Below are positions 1-12,832 of a stretch of 64,000 bases of DNA, in pieces (positions within the stretch are counted from its first letter, which is position 1; the number at the start of each line of letters is the position of its first letter). Location of the stretch: assembly GCA_903813345.2 (NCBI GenBank), contig CAIIXF020000010.1:12529181-12593180 (forward strand), given 5' to 3'. Position numbers and translations under genes: made by a program. The DNA is from Owenia fusiformis. Lineage: Eukaryota; Annelida; Polychaeta; Sabellida; Oweniidae. The notes beneath the pieces were generated by a model. That model searched no databases, was not told the DNA's origin, and saw only the letters and a list, made by a program, of their open reading frames with translations.

Positions 1-1
1 T

Positions 2-3000
2 CTCATGGGGATCAAATGGATTGATGAGCTACAGAAGTATTGTTATAAACGTGTCGAACATCCAGAGAAGGCTGTCTCTATGGAGTCCATACAGAGTGAC
101 AGGTCAAGCAAAAGTAATCGTTCCGCCCGGAACAGCACAAGTGAAACCTCGGAGAGTGTCAACATGAATGATATCCACGATTCAATGACACCCTCATATG
201 TTGCGGTCGATGAAGGACCATTGAATGATCCATTCTTTGATATGACTGTACGGGAACGTAAGACACATTGGGAGCACTATGACGCCCCACACTCCCCAAC
301 CTCCCCGATGTCTGTCCGCAGTGACATCTGGGACCTAACACCTGATAAATCCCACAAGGACTTTGAACAGTTCAATGAACCTGAATGGACTTTAAATGAT
401 AAGGAACTGGGAGGAGATGAGAATGAGGACTATGGCTATGTGATAACTGTATATAAAGCCTACTCTCCATCAAATATTGAACCACCCAGTCCTGATAGAA
501 AATCATTTCCAATGAAGGCTGCCTATGATAACCTTTCACCTATGACTGAAGCTGTTAAATTCAATAGCAATAAAGCAGTGGTTCCTTCTAAGATTCCTTT
601 ACCAAGCACTCAGATAATAGATGGCGATGCCTTACCCCACCTGGCTCTATCTAAGGAGCGATATTACTTCACTCTCGCCCAATCTCTCTGTAGACTCGCA
701 GATAACTTCTTCAAAGCAAAAAAATACAAAGTTGCAAATGACGTTTATGAGCGAACAGTTGGGTTATTTAAAGATTTCCCAAGAGATGAGGAAAGTTATA
801 CTCTGATGGCCAACACACTTAAAACAGTGGGAATCATCAAGTGTAAAACAGGGGACATTATAGGAGGCATGCACATGATGCAGCAAGCAATCCAGATATT
901 CCATCTTCTCCAAAGCGATGAATCAAAGGTGAACCTGGCGTCATCATGGTATGAACTCGGGAACACTTTCATAGAGGAGGAATGGACCCAAGATACCATT
1001 GTGGAGCATGTGATGAGGCAGCTAAATGAAGCAGTTGAAAATGAGGAGTCTGATGAGGCAAACCGTACAACATATGACAGTGATAGTGATACAGAATGTG
1101 ATGAGGACCAGTACGTTGTGGGAGCACTGGAGGCGAGGACATGCTACCAGAATGCAGTCGATACTCTCAAACAGATGCACATTGTAAACATAGAGCAGCG
1201 TGATGTACTAGCTAGATCTCTCACCCGTATGGGGAACTGTAACGCAATGGCTGGTGATTACGATTCGGCTCTGAGCAACTTCGAAGAAGCCCTCAGTCTG
1301 TTCAAGACAACTTATGGAGTCGATAACCTCAGTGAAAATGCAAACATCATGACAATGATGGGAGTTGTCTGCTTCCTGTTACGACAATACTCCAAGGCTG
1401 CCACCATGTACGAGGCAGCGATAATCATCTTGAAGAACCTCCAAGGAGTTGACGAACCAAAGTTTGACTATGCCTTCAACCTTGGTCTACAAGGGATCGC
1501 TTACTATGCAATGAGAAGCTATGACAAATGTGTGTCTTCATCCTTCCAGGCATTCGAGACATTCTCTTTGATCTACCATGATAAGTTGATGAGGCAGCCT
1601 CCCATCAAGCATTGGTTGATCTGCCAGAGTCTTTACGTCCTGGGACATTCCTATGGGAAGCTGGATCTATATGAGAAGGCTCTCTACTACCTAGGTCTGG
1701 CCAAGACAATGTTAGGCAGGATCAAGGCACCAAGCAATGTTCAGGTTAGTAACAAAATTAAGAAAACAATGGCATTTTAAAAAACAAAAATGACATTTGA
1801 ACCATACAGTCTTGAGAAAGTCCATAGATCTTGTAACTATTTCTTCTGTGATATTATACTAACTATTGCCTTCAAAACCACTGTGTGTTGAATGGTCTAT
1901 AATCAAATTTGTTCTCTATTGACATGTGGTTCCCGGAGAGGGTTAAAAACTGTTTCATGTAGACAGATTCCTTACAGAGGCGTTTCATCTGACACATTTT
2001 ACTGTGCAACATATTAATAGAAACCAGAAAATAAAATGTCAGTTAATACTATTACATAAATTCAGTATAAAATCTGTGTTTCAGGTTGTCCAGATCATTA
2101 AGGCACTGGCTGACAACTATTCTGCCACGGAGAAGTATGAAGAGGCTCTCCAACACTACAACGAGGCCCTTGAAATAGTAGATCGTGACACCACTCACGG
2201 ACCACTCAGAGTTCTCCAAAATCAGCTCCTCAATAAAGTAGCGAATGTCCATGTTTCGATGAAGAATTATTCCAATGCGGCATCTTTTCTCGAACAAGCA
2301 TTGAATACGCAGAAAGATGTGGAAGCTGATATTAAAGATGACATGTGTGAATTGTTAGAACAGTTGGGATCTGTGTACATGATGACATGTGAAATAGATA
2401 AAGCCATTGATTGCTTTGTAGACTGTTTGGACCAGAACCAAGAAATCAATGGAGTTCACAGTTTCGAAATGGCTTCCGTATGTGGTAACCTAGCAACATT
2501 GTACCATATAAAGGCATGCATGGCAGAAACGGATGACATCGAGGGATATGTCCGATTGGCTGAGACGTACTATAGAGATGGCATGCGTTTGGAGACCAAT
2601 GCAACTGTTTGCGTGAGATATGCTAACTTCCTGTACCATCAGGGCCTAGAGGGTGATGCAGCTCTTACCCTGGAACCCGTCCTCCACCCACGACGCACCA
2701 GATCTTCTATCGTGATGGTAGAGGATGTCGATATGGTCCTGAGTGGGCTTGAGCAAGTTATCCTACCAGACATGTTAGAGAAGGAGATAGAAGAACATGG
2801 TGAGATTACTATCCCAGCCAGTCTCTATGCCAAATACCTGGCTGTACTCTGCTACAAGCAGCTCAAGTTAATGTCTGATGCCGAGGCCATCGTCACCGCT
2901 ATGATAAAAGATGCCAATGAAGCAAACACACATATCTTCTACTCAGTGCTAGGGTACGCATTAATGGAAATGGGTACATTTGATGCGGCTGCTAAAAATT

Positions 3001-3599
3001 TCGATATAGCTGCCAACATGTTAGACTCAATGGATGCAAAGCTTGCCAGAGAGAATGCTTCCATGTGCCTTGCAACACATCTCTATGACACATCCAGCCA
3101 AGGTCTACAAAACGTCTATGAGTATGCTAAGCGAGCTCAGAGAAAAGGTACCCTACCTCGGATTATTGTACCCACTAAATATAAGACTGAATCAGAGAGA
3201 ATCTCTCCTGAAAGTGGCTCAAACTCTCAATCTTTCTCCTCATCCATTTACAGCAGGGACCATTACTATAGTAACGGAACTGACACTTACTCCCAGAATC
3301 GTTACCCTAGTAACGATAATGAGACATTTTCAAGGAATCGTTTCACTAATGACAAAAGTGACACCTATTCCAGTCGTGATACTTACTCTCGGGACACTTT
3401 CACAAATAATGGGAACGAGTCTCAATTGGACAATGATAACAGAGTAACAGACCGCAACAGGAATGAGAGTTTTGGGAGTGATAGATCATCAAGGAGTAGT
3501 ATAGGGGATGAGCCTATAGCTTGGTCCCCTAGACCTTCACCCTCAAGGTCTCCTGCACACACACGCTTCAACTATAGTTATGGGGGACCCTACCATTGA
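2..3599 (+). CDS. Tetratricopeptide-repeat (TPR) protein, 5' partial
   Basis: Two exons are visible, 2-1744 and 2085-3599, joined in phase 0 across a 340-bp intron with a GT donor (CAG/GTTAGT) and a TTTCAG acceptor. About 1,085 residues are visible. The frame is open to the left edge, so the Met at position 5 need not be the true start. Residues 1-210 are acidic and Ser/Pro-rich without repeats. From about residue 215 a long series of degenerate 34-residue TPR helices follows (for example around DYDSALSNFEEALSLF and KYEEALQHYNEALEIVD) and continues through both exons to about residue 960. The last 130 residues are low complexity, rich in Ser, Tyr, Asn, Asp and Arg. TPR arrays form superhelical protein-binding scaffolds; the spacing recalls kinesin-light-chain or nephrocystin-like proteins, but I recognise no orthologue. 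No signal peptide or membrane segment is seen. It is probably an intracellular scaffold. Confidence 0.85.
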
Positions 3600-4372
3600 A
3601 AGGACTCTATCCTATCACCTTTAATTATATCTCTAGGACCCCACCACTATAACGATACCATAACTATCACTATAACGACCTATCTAATGAGAGGACCCTA
3701 CCATATCACTGAGAAGGGTAATTTTGTCACCAAATTTGGGAGATCCTTTTGAATTGTGGGCAATTCTTTTAGTGAATCTTGGTAATTCTATTAGCAAATG
3801 CGGGTGATTCTGTCAGTGAATGTGGGTCATTCTGTTAGTGAATTCCAACGATTCTGTTCATGTGAGGGTCATCATACACATAGTAATAGGGAACCCATGC
3901 CACTCTGGTTATAGCAGTATAAAACTCATTAATTTGTATATTTAGTACATACTGTATTTTAGTTCGACAGAGTCTGATTAGATGGTGCTATTGTATAATA
4001 ATGAAGAACAAATACATCTTGTGTAAACATTTTTGCCTTTTTAATTAATATTCATTTCAAAATCCCGTCCTAAGATAAACTGATTTCAGACACTGCGTTG
4101 ATTTATTGATGACTCTTCCAAAAATTCTATAATTTTTCAAATTTTTGTGTTCAAATCAAGACTCTTAGATCATCCTTATAATCCCCATTTTTACAGCTTT
4201 ATACAATAGTCTACTTAAACATCTCACACATTGAGTCAGTACCCACAATAGACAGTTTGTACTTACATATTACTATATTAAGGTAGTACTCACACCTTAG
4301 AGCAGCTTTTGGACAAGAACTTGCATAGAATTAAGAATTTTTTAGTGGTTGGGTAAATATATTAAAGTGTGC
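3600..4372 (+). other. 3' flank of the TPR gene, probable 3' UTR
   Basis: There is no open frame here. Short runs of a degenerate phrase (tgtgggt/attctgttagtgaat) repeat around 3765-3860. The nearest AATAAA hexamers on this strand are at 4791-4796 and 4845-4850, beyond a repeat-like segment, so the transcript end is uncertain. Confidence 0.4.
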
Positions 4373-4640
4373 GCCTGACCCGGCTACGTATAGCACAGAG
4401 TTTATACTGGAGGATTAGACTAGTTCATTTTTTATATGTGTGTGAAAGCTTTCTCTTATTTGCGTTTTTTCGTTTAGTACGGTTTTGTTATAATTGCCGA
4501 GGTCATATAACCGGGATAAAACAATGATTATCGTTGACTGCCCACACACAAAACATACGTTGAGTGAACAGTGTTATTACAAACAACAGGCTTTAGAATA
4601 CAAAGCGTAGTGTGATAATAAGCTGCACACTACCACTGCT
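4373..4640. repeat. Diverged dispersed segment, sister to about 59840-60100
   Basis: The phrase GGCTACGTATA, then GTTTA, GGATTAGA and ATTTTTTAT occur in the same order and spacing here and at about 59840-59905. Both stretches later share a CACACTACCAC word. This looks like two old copies of one repeat family of unknown type. No coding content is seen. Confidence 0.35.
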
Positions 4641-5385
4641 GCATGTACATATTACTAATTTACTAGGGCTCCCAAAGAGTGGATAGGGAGGTTGTGTTCG
4701 TCACTTTTAAATTTTACATTTCAAAATTGTCATTTTACATGTCATAATTTGTTGGTTTCATTCGTTTAGCCAATCAAAACATTGTAAAACAATAAATTGT
4801 CTGTTACGTACAATCAATTTTGTTCAGTTTTGATTAGTTGTCAGAATAAAGTTACGTTCATCTGAATCCATGTATCAAAACAAAAATCCTATTTTCACTT
4901 CAAAATACTTCAGTGAGATGAAGGCTCGGAATTGTCACATGCAATAACTTATTGTCGTATTCGTTATTTTATCTTCTCGATAGTAGCATTTAGTCGCACA
5001 TTTGATGCCAGGTCACCTTGTCGCGTACCTCTTGGGGAACCCCACATTTATGTGTGTACTCATGGAAGTAAATTCCCCGGTGTAGCCGAGAGCCACAAAC
5101 TTTTCAACAGGTTCGAAATGACCAATTTCTCTCATATATACTCTAAATATTTTATTATTTAGCACCTACAAAGTATTGCTAATAACCATATGTAATTTCA
5201 ATAAGGAAACTTATCTGGCTACATATAAATTCAATAACAACACTAGCTGTTCTCTCAACACGTCCTGGCTTACCTTGTAGTGACAAACCCTGGATTTTCG
5301 CTATTTATAGTTTATCAACACCTGGACGCATGCGCATTTTATACTTTATCGGGCACTTTAATGTCCTTCAAATGATTAAAGTCTG
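4641..5385. other. Gene-free interval
   Basis: AT-rich sequence with candidate poly(A) hexamers for the TPR gene at 4791 and 4845. Open frames are short and show no domain or splice support. Confidence 0.4.
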
Positions 5386-5704
5386 CATGTTTGGAATTTT
5401 GCTGCATTCCTCAATTGAGTCACATGTTATTTTTCAAATAGGAATCACTCCTTCCCCACATTGTCTACATCTTTTAGCTTTGCACAACGATTGCACTAAT
5501 GAACCTAGAAAAGACTGTTTTGTAACATGTATAAAAACGAGAAAATTCATTTTTTATAGATTTTACAAAAAATCTTCTTTACAGTCTTTTCTAGGCACAT
5601 AAGTGCAATCTTTGTGCAAAGCTAAAAAATGTAGACAATGTGGAGGAGTGATTCCTATTTAAAAAATAACATGCGACTCAATTGAGGATTCCAGCAAAAC
5701 ATGC
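5386..5704. mobile_element. Foldback (inverted-repeat) element, about 320 bp
   Basis: The left arm from GCATGTTTGGAATTTTGCTG is answered by its reverse complement ending at AAAACATGC (5704). The arms run about 140 bp each with a short AT-rich centre. The words TTTGCACAA, GTGCACT/TTGCACT and CCTAGAAAAGACTG recur in a second copy at 45700-45935, which supports a mobile family. No transposase frame is present, so it is non-autonomous. Confidence 0.7.
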
Positions 5705-7057
5705 TTGAGATACAATACGTGAGGTATGGCACCTTTATTGTGTTATCTGTATGATCTTTTTCAGTAAATCATTTATTTTTTATTGTAATCATGGGATTAT
5801 CATCTGATAATTTCTCTTATATGCCTCGAATATATCAAATATCTCTCTTTCACCTCGCTTACTTGTACTGATATTTGATATCAACTCGTCGAGAAAAATG
5901 ATATCACTCAAAATTTCAAACTAAAATTAATGATGTTATTGATGAGTTCACCCAAACTATCACTTGAGAAACAAATATTTCAGTTGATAAATTTTGTTCA
6001 TAATATTCAATTGTTTCTGTATGACATAATCTTAGCAGCTTTGTATATTTTGTAATGTTTATATGGCCATATTTGGTTGGCTACATTGTTTATATGGCCA
6101 TATTTGGTTTGCTATATTATGGTGTAATGTGTATATAAAATTGCAGGCAATATTTGTTACTGTTCAATAAAATATTTTGTATTCATAACATAATAAAACT
6201 GTTTGTATAAATATTAAATATTTAAACATTTCATTAATAAACAATTTATAGAAATTGAAAGTTCCAAAAATGGGAGAACATAATCGATTCTCAGTGACCA
6301 TTTTCTTAGACTGTAAACATTAAGAAGCCCCATTCTCTTTGGACGAGCTGAAAATTGAAATCTTTTGGAACAAAAATATCACAATATCCAGCTAAAAAGA
6401 TATCTACTGTTAATCCTGCCCTCTTTTGTCGAAGTAGAGAAACCTGGAGTACATGACTAAAATATTCTTGTCTACAAACCATAGCAAGGATTACAAGGCA
6501 TAAACATGTTAAATATACCACCTACCATTTGTTACAAACACCAACAACTGAACGCCAACTGCCACCACAAAAAAAGTTGAAGACTATAACAATAAAGGGA
6601 CTAATAAAATTATGAATTTTGTATCTTTACAAATTCTTCAGGAAATCTGGTAATGTACTCCTTGAACAGTATATTGACCAATTTTACCTAAAAACTAATA
6701 TATGAAACAGTCCAATAGAGAGTACAATTGACTCATTAAAATGTCACTGTAATTGTCATTCATTTGAATTATTAAAGTTATTATATCCTTCAGGAGAATG
6801 AAGTGAATTCGGATGATGATGTAAAATGAGGAACTCGAGAAATGATTGGTTATTTCTGGTCCTATAAGCGAGCGGCCTCTTAGAAAATATTCTTGTATAC
6901 TCATTATAGTCGACTCTGCATTTGAAACAGGACCCAATTTTGACAATTCAAAGTTTGACTATTGCCTATGGACAACTGAATTTATCAATCGGTATCTCCA
7001 AATTACAATGGCCCTGATTCATGTCCATTCCATTCCAGAATAGTGTCCAAAGACTGA
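5705..7057. other. Gene-free or 3' UTR interval
   Basis: AT-rich. A two-copy direct repeat of a phrase containing TATATGGCCATATTTGG lies at about 6058-6120. The right end (below 7058) should include the 3' UTR of the minus-strand gene. Short minus-strand frames at 6306-6521 and 6695-6946 have no recognisable domain. Confidence 0.35.
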
Positions 7058-10000
7058 CTAAGAGGTTGCTATCATCACTTCACAACCATTTTGTCCTGGT
7101 GTAAAGTCAATTATATCTTCCAGCCTGACATAAGGCAAATCTTCAATATCTCTGACATCTGAAACAAAAAAAATGTATATTGTTTTCATGATTAGATAAG
7201 GGACAGGGTCAGCATTTGTGTAATGCTGCAACACACCTAAAACTATTCTAAAATGCCCAATATTAAATAAAAAAATAATATCAAAACAGTCTACTGTTTG
7301 CAATCCTTTTCTGTTAATACAAAAGTGATCCCAGGAGTTGAAGCAGACTATTAAATCTATTGTTTGAGGAAATTACAAATTATTTTGGTGTGCTTCAAGA
7401 TCAGAATTAAAGACTGGTTATCATGAATGGAAATAGAATTAAGCACCCAATTGAAAGAAGATCTCACTAAGTTCCTGTCCTAAACATGTTCAATATTAAT
7501 TTCCTGTTTGTAGAACATAATTAGTAAGGTTAGGCTTGTATTTTAACTAGACAACAGCAACACCAAAGCGTAGCAAATCCAATCGAACAGCCATGGATGC
7601 CATTTTTACAAAATCCTACTACTTTATGGTAATAAAATAACTCACATAAAAATGACCACCATTTTCAAAATGGTCGCTTACAAGCCAAATTGTCATAAGA
7701 AAGTGTATTATGCTTCAAAGTAGGTCCATATAAAATTTTGACAATATTGCTAACATGTACTTGTAAATGGCAGTCATTTTTCAAATATTCAATTACTGTA
7801 TACTAGATACACTTAATGTGTTCATTTTATAGTATAATTCATATCAACATGTTACCTGCAGGATTAAACAATCCCCAAATGGGATGTTCTTTTCTTGAGG
7901 AGGCACTCCTTGCATTCTTTCTCTTAACCCCATCAGATGAAGCTCTTTCGTGAACTTGAGTTCTCTTTTGGCTTTTTGAATTACTTGGTGGTCTATCATC
8001 TTGAGATCTCGCCCTTGGTTGCTGGTGTGATGTCGACCTGGGTGTTTCTTGACTCTGAGATCTTCGTTTTACTGTAGAGGGAGTAGATCCAGAATTAACA
8101 TTTGGCTGGTCATGAGACACCAGTAAGGAAGACAATCGAGCTGATTCAACAGAGTCGGGTGCCAAGCGTTTTAACCTTACAGAAGGTGAGAATTCTTGCG
8201 GAATATCAAATGTTGGTGCAGTATTTCTATGTCCCTCATTTTCATGTTGTTTCCTTTGTTTTGTTTGATTTTGTTTTCTTTGTGAATGTTGTTTATTTAG
8301 GGGTGTTTTGTGCTTTGGGGAGGATTGTCTTTGGGAACTTGTAGTTTGTTTTTGTTTTCTGGTAGATGATGGTGTTCTCACATTGCTTGTACTTTCCTGA
8401 AACATAATGAATTCTTATGAATAGCTAACCAAACAAGGATAATTCTCAAAGTACATTAATATTCCAATTTTGTCATTTATTATACAATATTACATATTGT
8501 AAGCAGTGTTCAAAAGTATAGCATTCTTTTATCATCAAGCACGGACTAGAATCATCAGCCATCATTGTCAATGGTTCATTCAAGCTTAACCATTGCACAC
8601 TAAAATTTACCCAGTATGCCCAGTACTACAACTAGATGCCACGAAGGATCCAAGAAAATTTCAAATCAATTTACCAAGTGCTTTGTCTGGAAACCTTCAC
8701 GCAGATTGCAGACATGTTGACAAATGTTAACAAGATCAAAATTAACCAACTACAGGCTTCTGGATTGGCGATTATGACACACCTTGGCTGGAAAAGTGTT
8801 TAGTAACTAACCTGAACAATAGATGTGGTGTCCTCAACATCCCATGGGAATCTGGTCTGCTGTCTAATAACTGGAAAAACAACAGAAATCTTACTATTGT
8901 ATGTACAGTGTATAATTAAGTGATGTCATTTCTCTATCAAACCTTTTTAATCATTAAACAGTATTTCCTCAAAAAACTCTAAACTTATGGATTTTTAGAA
9001 AATAGGCTTTAAGAATGATATCAGACAAAAAATACTAACCAAGATTAAGGAAATTTGCTTTCGAGATCTGATACTACACATATTTCTGGCTCTAAATGAA
9101 GAGAGATTTGATTTATTGTACAACCATTTATAACTAGATGTATACTTACTTTCATGTACCTCAGAAGGTGGTAGAAAATATCGTCCCAATATGACATTGT
9201 TCATCCCCCTCTTACGAACACATTCATTTACATAACTAGCATGAAACACTGCTAATTGGTCAATCAGATATGCGTCACTGTTATACAGCCTAAGTGAAGA
9301 AAAATATACACATGAATGTATCACCAGTCCACATTTAGTATGTATCCACATTTAGTATGTATCCATCTAATGAGATTCAGTCTGAATTTATTCAGACGAA
9401 GGATACAGTCTAAGTTCCAGTACCATATTACAGTTGCATTTATACTACTTATAAAGCATTCTAAGATATCAGTTATTCTTTGACACATGGTTATTTATTT
9501 ATAAATAAGTGATTCGCAAAAAGATTAAAAGTTCGAATATTCTAAAGAAGTGTAAGACTAGTATTCATTGAAAATAATTAAGATTATTACCTTTTTGTAT
9601 CGTCAGAGTCTGCCTTATCACTGAACAGGAAGAGGGCATCATTCTCATTTGCAAGTGTGCCACCATGATTTACTGGAAGTACAAATGATATATAACCCCT
9701 CTCAACATATACATGATCTCAACATGATATACAGGGTGAGCCTAAAAAAGGTAACCCAAACAAATCTGAATATCTCAGTCATCCATTACGGGTTTTAAAT
9801 CATACTTGGTACAATTAAACCTTGTTCTATGTTCTTCCATTCAATTAAGTTTCATTGGTGTATTTTGAATGGTCACGATTCTATGGCCATTTTACAAAAC
9901 ATGCTCCTAAGTGCCAAAACATTCTAAAACCATGCAACCAATACAAACCCCCAGAATTTTACCTCTGGTAAATTCTTAGAACATGTGTATATTAACAACC

Positions 10001-10748
10001 CTATAAGTATCAGAGAGTTGAAACAAGAGATTAGAAGAAACATGAGACCCATTATACTACATATTTGTGAGCATGTAGTCAGAAAACTTCACCCCATGCG
10101 TTCAAGTTTGCCTCTAAAGACAAGTTCGACATTTTGAGCATGTTTTGTAAAATGACCATAAAATGCTGACCATTTCCAATAGGCCATTGAAACTTGGTTA
10201 AATGAAAGAACATTGAACAAGATTCAACTGTGCCAAATTATTATTTAGATCTGTTGGGTAACTGTTTTTGGCTCACCCTGTATGACATTTCTCAGCTCTG
10301 CTCTGACCAATAGTATCTCTCTCAACAAATATCAAAGGATATTATTTCTGTTCAACTTAACCTAAATATTTGCTCACTCTACATTACCCAGATCCAGATT
10401 TCTTAAAAATAATTGGTAGGTCTTCTAAGAATAACATGAATTTAGCAATCTTTTTCTACGTGTTCATCATCATTTCCAGGTAGTGGTTCATTTGAAAGAT
10501 CTTTTAAAGTCACACAAAGTGTCAACTTTCAACTGGCCCAGTACCCATATTAATTTTCTTCAGAATGTTATAATGTAAACATTTTTGTATAACTATATTT
10601 ATAACATTGGGTAAATGCACTTTATCGAATGCAGTACAATCACTTACCCCACAGGTCTTTCCTGGTGGCTGGGACGCTACTAGAGAACCAGGCAGTTTGG
10701 TTTTTAAAATAGTCAATACTGGCCATAAGGCAGCTGTGGCGATCAATA
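7058..10748 (-). CDS. Multi-exon gene of unrecognised family (six 3' coding exons)
   Basis: Six minus-strand exons join in frame with canonical splice sites: 10748-10648, 9672-9591, 9289-9150, 8870-8812, 8396-7856 and 7158-7058 (stop TAG at 7060-7058). The joined product runs from IDRHSCLMASIDYFKNQ through DLWVNHGGTLANEND and HEIIRQQTRFPWDVED. A roughly 180-residue basic, Ser/Gln/Lys/Arg-rich low-complexity region follows in the large exon (8396-7856). The acidic end includes LPYVRLEDIIDF. The first exon here needs two bases from an upstream exon, so the 5' end is missing. The N-terminal half looks globular. The basic, disordered middle suggests a nuclear or nucleic-acid-associated protein, which is inference. 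I do not recognise the family. A mariner-like relic (9732-10280) lies in the intron between the first two exons listed. Exon/intron structure is well supported; function is unknown. Confidence 0.7.
9732..10280. mobile_element. Mariner-like (Tc1/mariner) deletion derivative
   Basis: Terminal inverted repeats begin CAGGGTGAGCC and agree for about 40 bp with mismatches. TA dinucleotides flank both ends (9730-9731 and 10281-10282), the signature target duplication of this superfamily. Between them, at about 9970-10130, the plus strand still reads as a decayed transposase C-terminus (NPISIRELKQEIRRNM, then HVVRKLHPM), like the final helices of mariner transposases. Most of the transposase is deleted, so the copy is dead. 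It sits in an intron of the minus-strand gene. Confidence 0.75.
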
Positions 10749-10876
10749 CTGAAATAGTAAAGTAAATAAATGTAAATCTTTGTGTAAGTTCTATACTCTA
10801 ATCATTTTCATATTCAGATTTAATGCATTAATAACAGTGAATTATGCTGAGTTTACACTATCATTTTCAAGAAGTC

Positions 10877-11368
10877 TAATGGCCTAGTCACATAGCCCGG
10901 CCGATGAGGTTCCGATGAGCCAGCGATGCAATTTTCACCGAACTCGGCCGAACACCGGCCGGACATCCGTGGCGTTTGTTGCTTAAAACCGCATCGGTGG
11001 CAGCTCGGTGAAATTTTAACTTCGGAGTTAAATTTCACCGGGCTCTCACCGAGCTCCCTCATCGCAGCCCCATCGTAACCACATCAGAACACACGTCGGC
11101 CGGTGCACGGCCGAGTATCGGTCGGTGTCCCGTGCATCTGAGACAACCAGAGGACGAGGTTTTTTTTAACGGACACCGGCCGAGCTCCGACCGAGCTCCG
11201 GCCGATGTGGGACAGAGCCTTGGAAAGTATAGTACCTGAAGATGTCCAGACGGAGTCCGTTCACGTCACCGAGCTCTGCTTCCGATGAGGAGAGCTCGGT
11301 GGCACCAAAAAAATCCACTGAGCTCTACCGATGCCGGACATCGGCCGGGCTATGTGACTAGGCCATTA
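10877..11368. mobile_element. GC-rich MITE with 28-bp terminal inverted repeats
   Basis: The ends ATGGCCTAGTCACATAGCCC and its reverse complement lie at 10879 and 11366, flanked by TA on both sides (10877-10878, 11367-11368). The inside is strikingly GC-rich for this window and is filled with short words such as CCGAGCTC, CTCGGTG and CCGGCCG in both orientations. No coding capacity is seen. The TA duplication fits a Tc1/mariner-type or related mobiliser. Confidence 0.75.
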
Positions 11369-11466
11369 TGAAACAAGATTGAGTTTACAACTGCTTAAGA
11401 TGTCTAAATCTTATCCAAATATGGAGACCCTATCTGTTGCAAGACTTACGCCTGGCGTAACCATTA

Positions 11467-11695
11467 TTATCCTATGCCAAGTAGAGTTTTAGGGAGATAA
11501 GTTGGTAAGATAAATCCTGTATCCTGATTTTGAGGTTTCCATATCCAGAACCTCCATATCTCCCACTTCGGTGCATATCTTCCCGCTTCTGGTAATGCAA
11601 TAAAATGACTTTTCATATGAATAATTTGTTTATTTTTATACCTTGAACTATTGAAATGGCCATATGCCCCTGGAAACTCTACTTGGTATAGGATA
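11467..11695. mobile_element. Short MITE nested in the compound foldback
   Basis: Inverted repeats TTATCCTATGCCAAGTAGAG and its near reverse complement CTCTACTTGGTATAGGATAA bound a 230-bp segment just inside the outer left repeat of the larger element. It may be a nested insertion or a sub-terminal structure of that element. Confidence 0.5.
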
Positions 11696-12285
11696 AAGCA
11701 GTTATGTGCGGTCAGTTTTGATATTGGGTTCATCCCTCGTGAGATATGCACATCTACCTTCGGTCCCTACGGTCCCTCAGGTAGATATGCATATCTCCCT
11801 ATGGATAAACCCCATATTTAAAACCTCCCAGTACATAACCCTTATCTATGTTATTCAGTGTTTTTAAGTAGCGCAAGGATCCTGCCATGACCGTGGTAGT
11901 GTTATAGTGAAAGCCTGGCGCGACCATGGCCTCTTTATGACATTTATGACTTATTTCATGTTTCGCCCGTTGCTGTTAGTTTTTTATGGATTAACCTTAT
12001 TGATTGATCATTTTAGAAAGTATGTGCTTTCGAATCGAACCTTCTTGTATGGGAGTAGAGATATAGTTTGTTCGCAAATTATTTATGAGTTAAAAATGAG
12101 TGTTTCGTTGTGAAATTAAGATACATTTTTATTTATCAATTATCAATGAACATGAGTACCATGTACATGTATACAGTATATTAGTCTTTATTTACATATT
12201 TAAGGTAGTTAAACATGAAGAAAATTGTCATTGCGGTGTTCTCTTGCTACTTTAATACAACCACGGTCATTAGAGGCCTATAAGT

Positions 12286-12600
12286 ATTGTCACGGTCATA
12301 TCAGACTTTAACCTTTCCACTGTCATGACAGGCTTTAACATTGCCACGTCATGACAGACTAAAGCTATCATTATGACGGTCATACCAGGCTTTAACATTG
12401 CCACGGTCATGACAGGCCTTGCGAGCATTGTGATGGGTATATCAGGCTTTAACATTATCACGGTCATGACAGGCCTTGTAACCATTATCACGGTCATATC
12501 AGGCTTTAACATTACCACGGTCATGACAGACGGTCTTGCAATATAATACAGCGTTGTCACGGTTATACCAGGCTTACACGATAACACTAACACGGTCATG
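12286..12600. repeat. Degenerate tandem array of about 30-bp units
   Basis: The words CGGTCATGACAGGC and TTTAACATT alternate about ten times with drift. The array lies within the compound foldback, between its inner inverted repeats. Confidence 0.7.
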
Positions 12601-12832
12601 ACAGGATCCAATGCGCTACTTAAAACACTGAATAACATGGCGACAGTTACGCCAGGCGTAAGTCTTGCAATAGATAGCATGTGCAAATATGGTCAGTCGA
12701 GTAAGTGTAATTACTGAACATAAAGTTTACAGAGCTTGAGGATTCAGAGTATAATGAAATTTAATTCTTTAAAATCTGCAGTTTATAGTCAGTATGCAGT
12801 TGTGATTTGGTGCAAGCCCAAATGATCTATAC

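Larger units (their letters stand above)
11430..12677. mobile_element. Compound foldback element, about 1.25 kb
   Basis: The outer inverted repeats start CTATCTGTTGCAAGAC and include the palindromic core TTACGCCTGGCGTAA. They lie at 11430-11463 and 12641-12677. A second inverted pair lies within: 11848-11936 against about 12555-12641, sharing TATTCAGTGTTTT, AAGTAGCGCA and GATCCTG. A shorter element (11467-11695) and a tandem array (12286-12600) are also contained. The minus-strand frame at 12270-12686 is only the translation of the array. No transposase was recognised. Confidence 0.65.

Noticed and set aside
6306-6521. 71-residue minus-strand frame downstream of the unknown gene
   Set aside because: It could be part of another exon, but no acceptor, phase or homology supports it.
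11907-12113. 68-residue plus-strand frame inside the compound foldback
   Set aside because: No transposase or other motif; begins within an inverted repeat.
12270-12686. 138-residue minus-strand frame with repeated KPVMTV words
   Set aside because: It coincides with the tandem array in the compound foldback; open by periodicity only.
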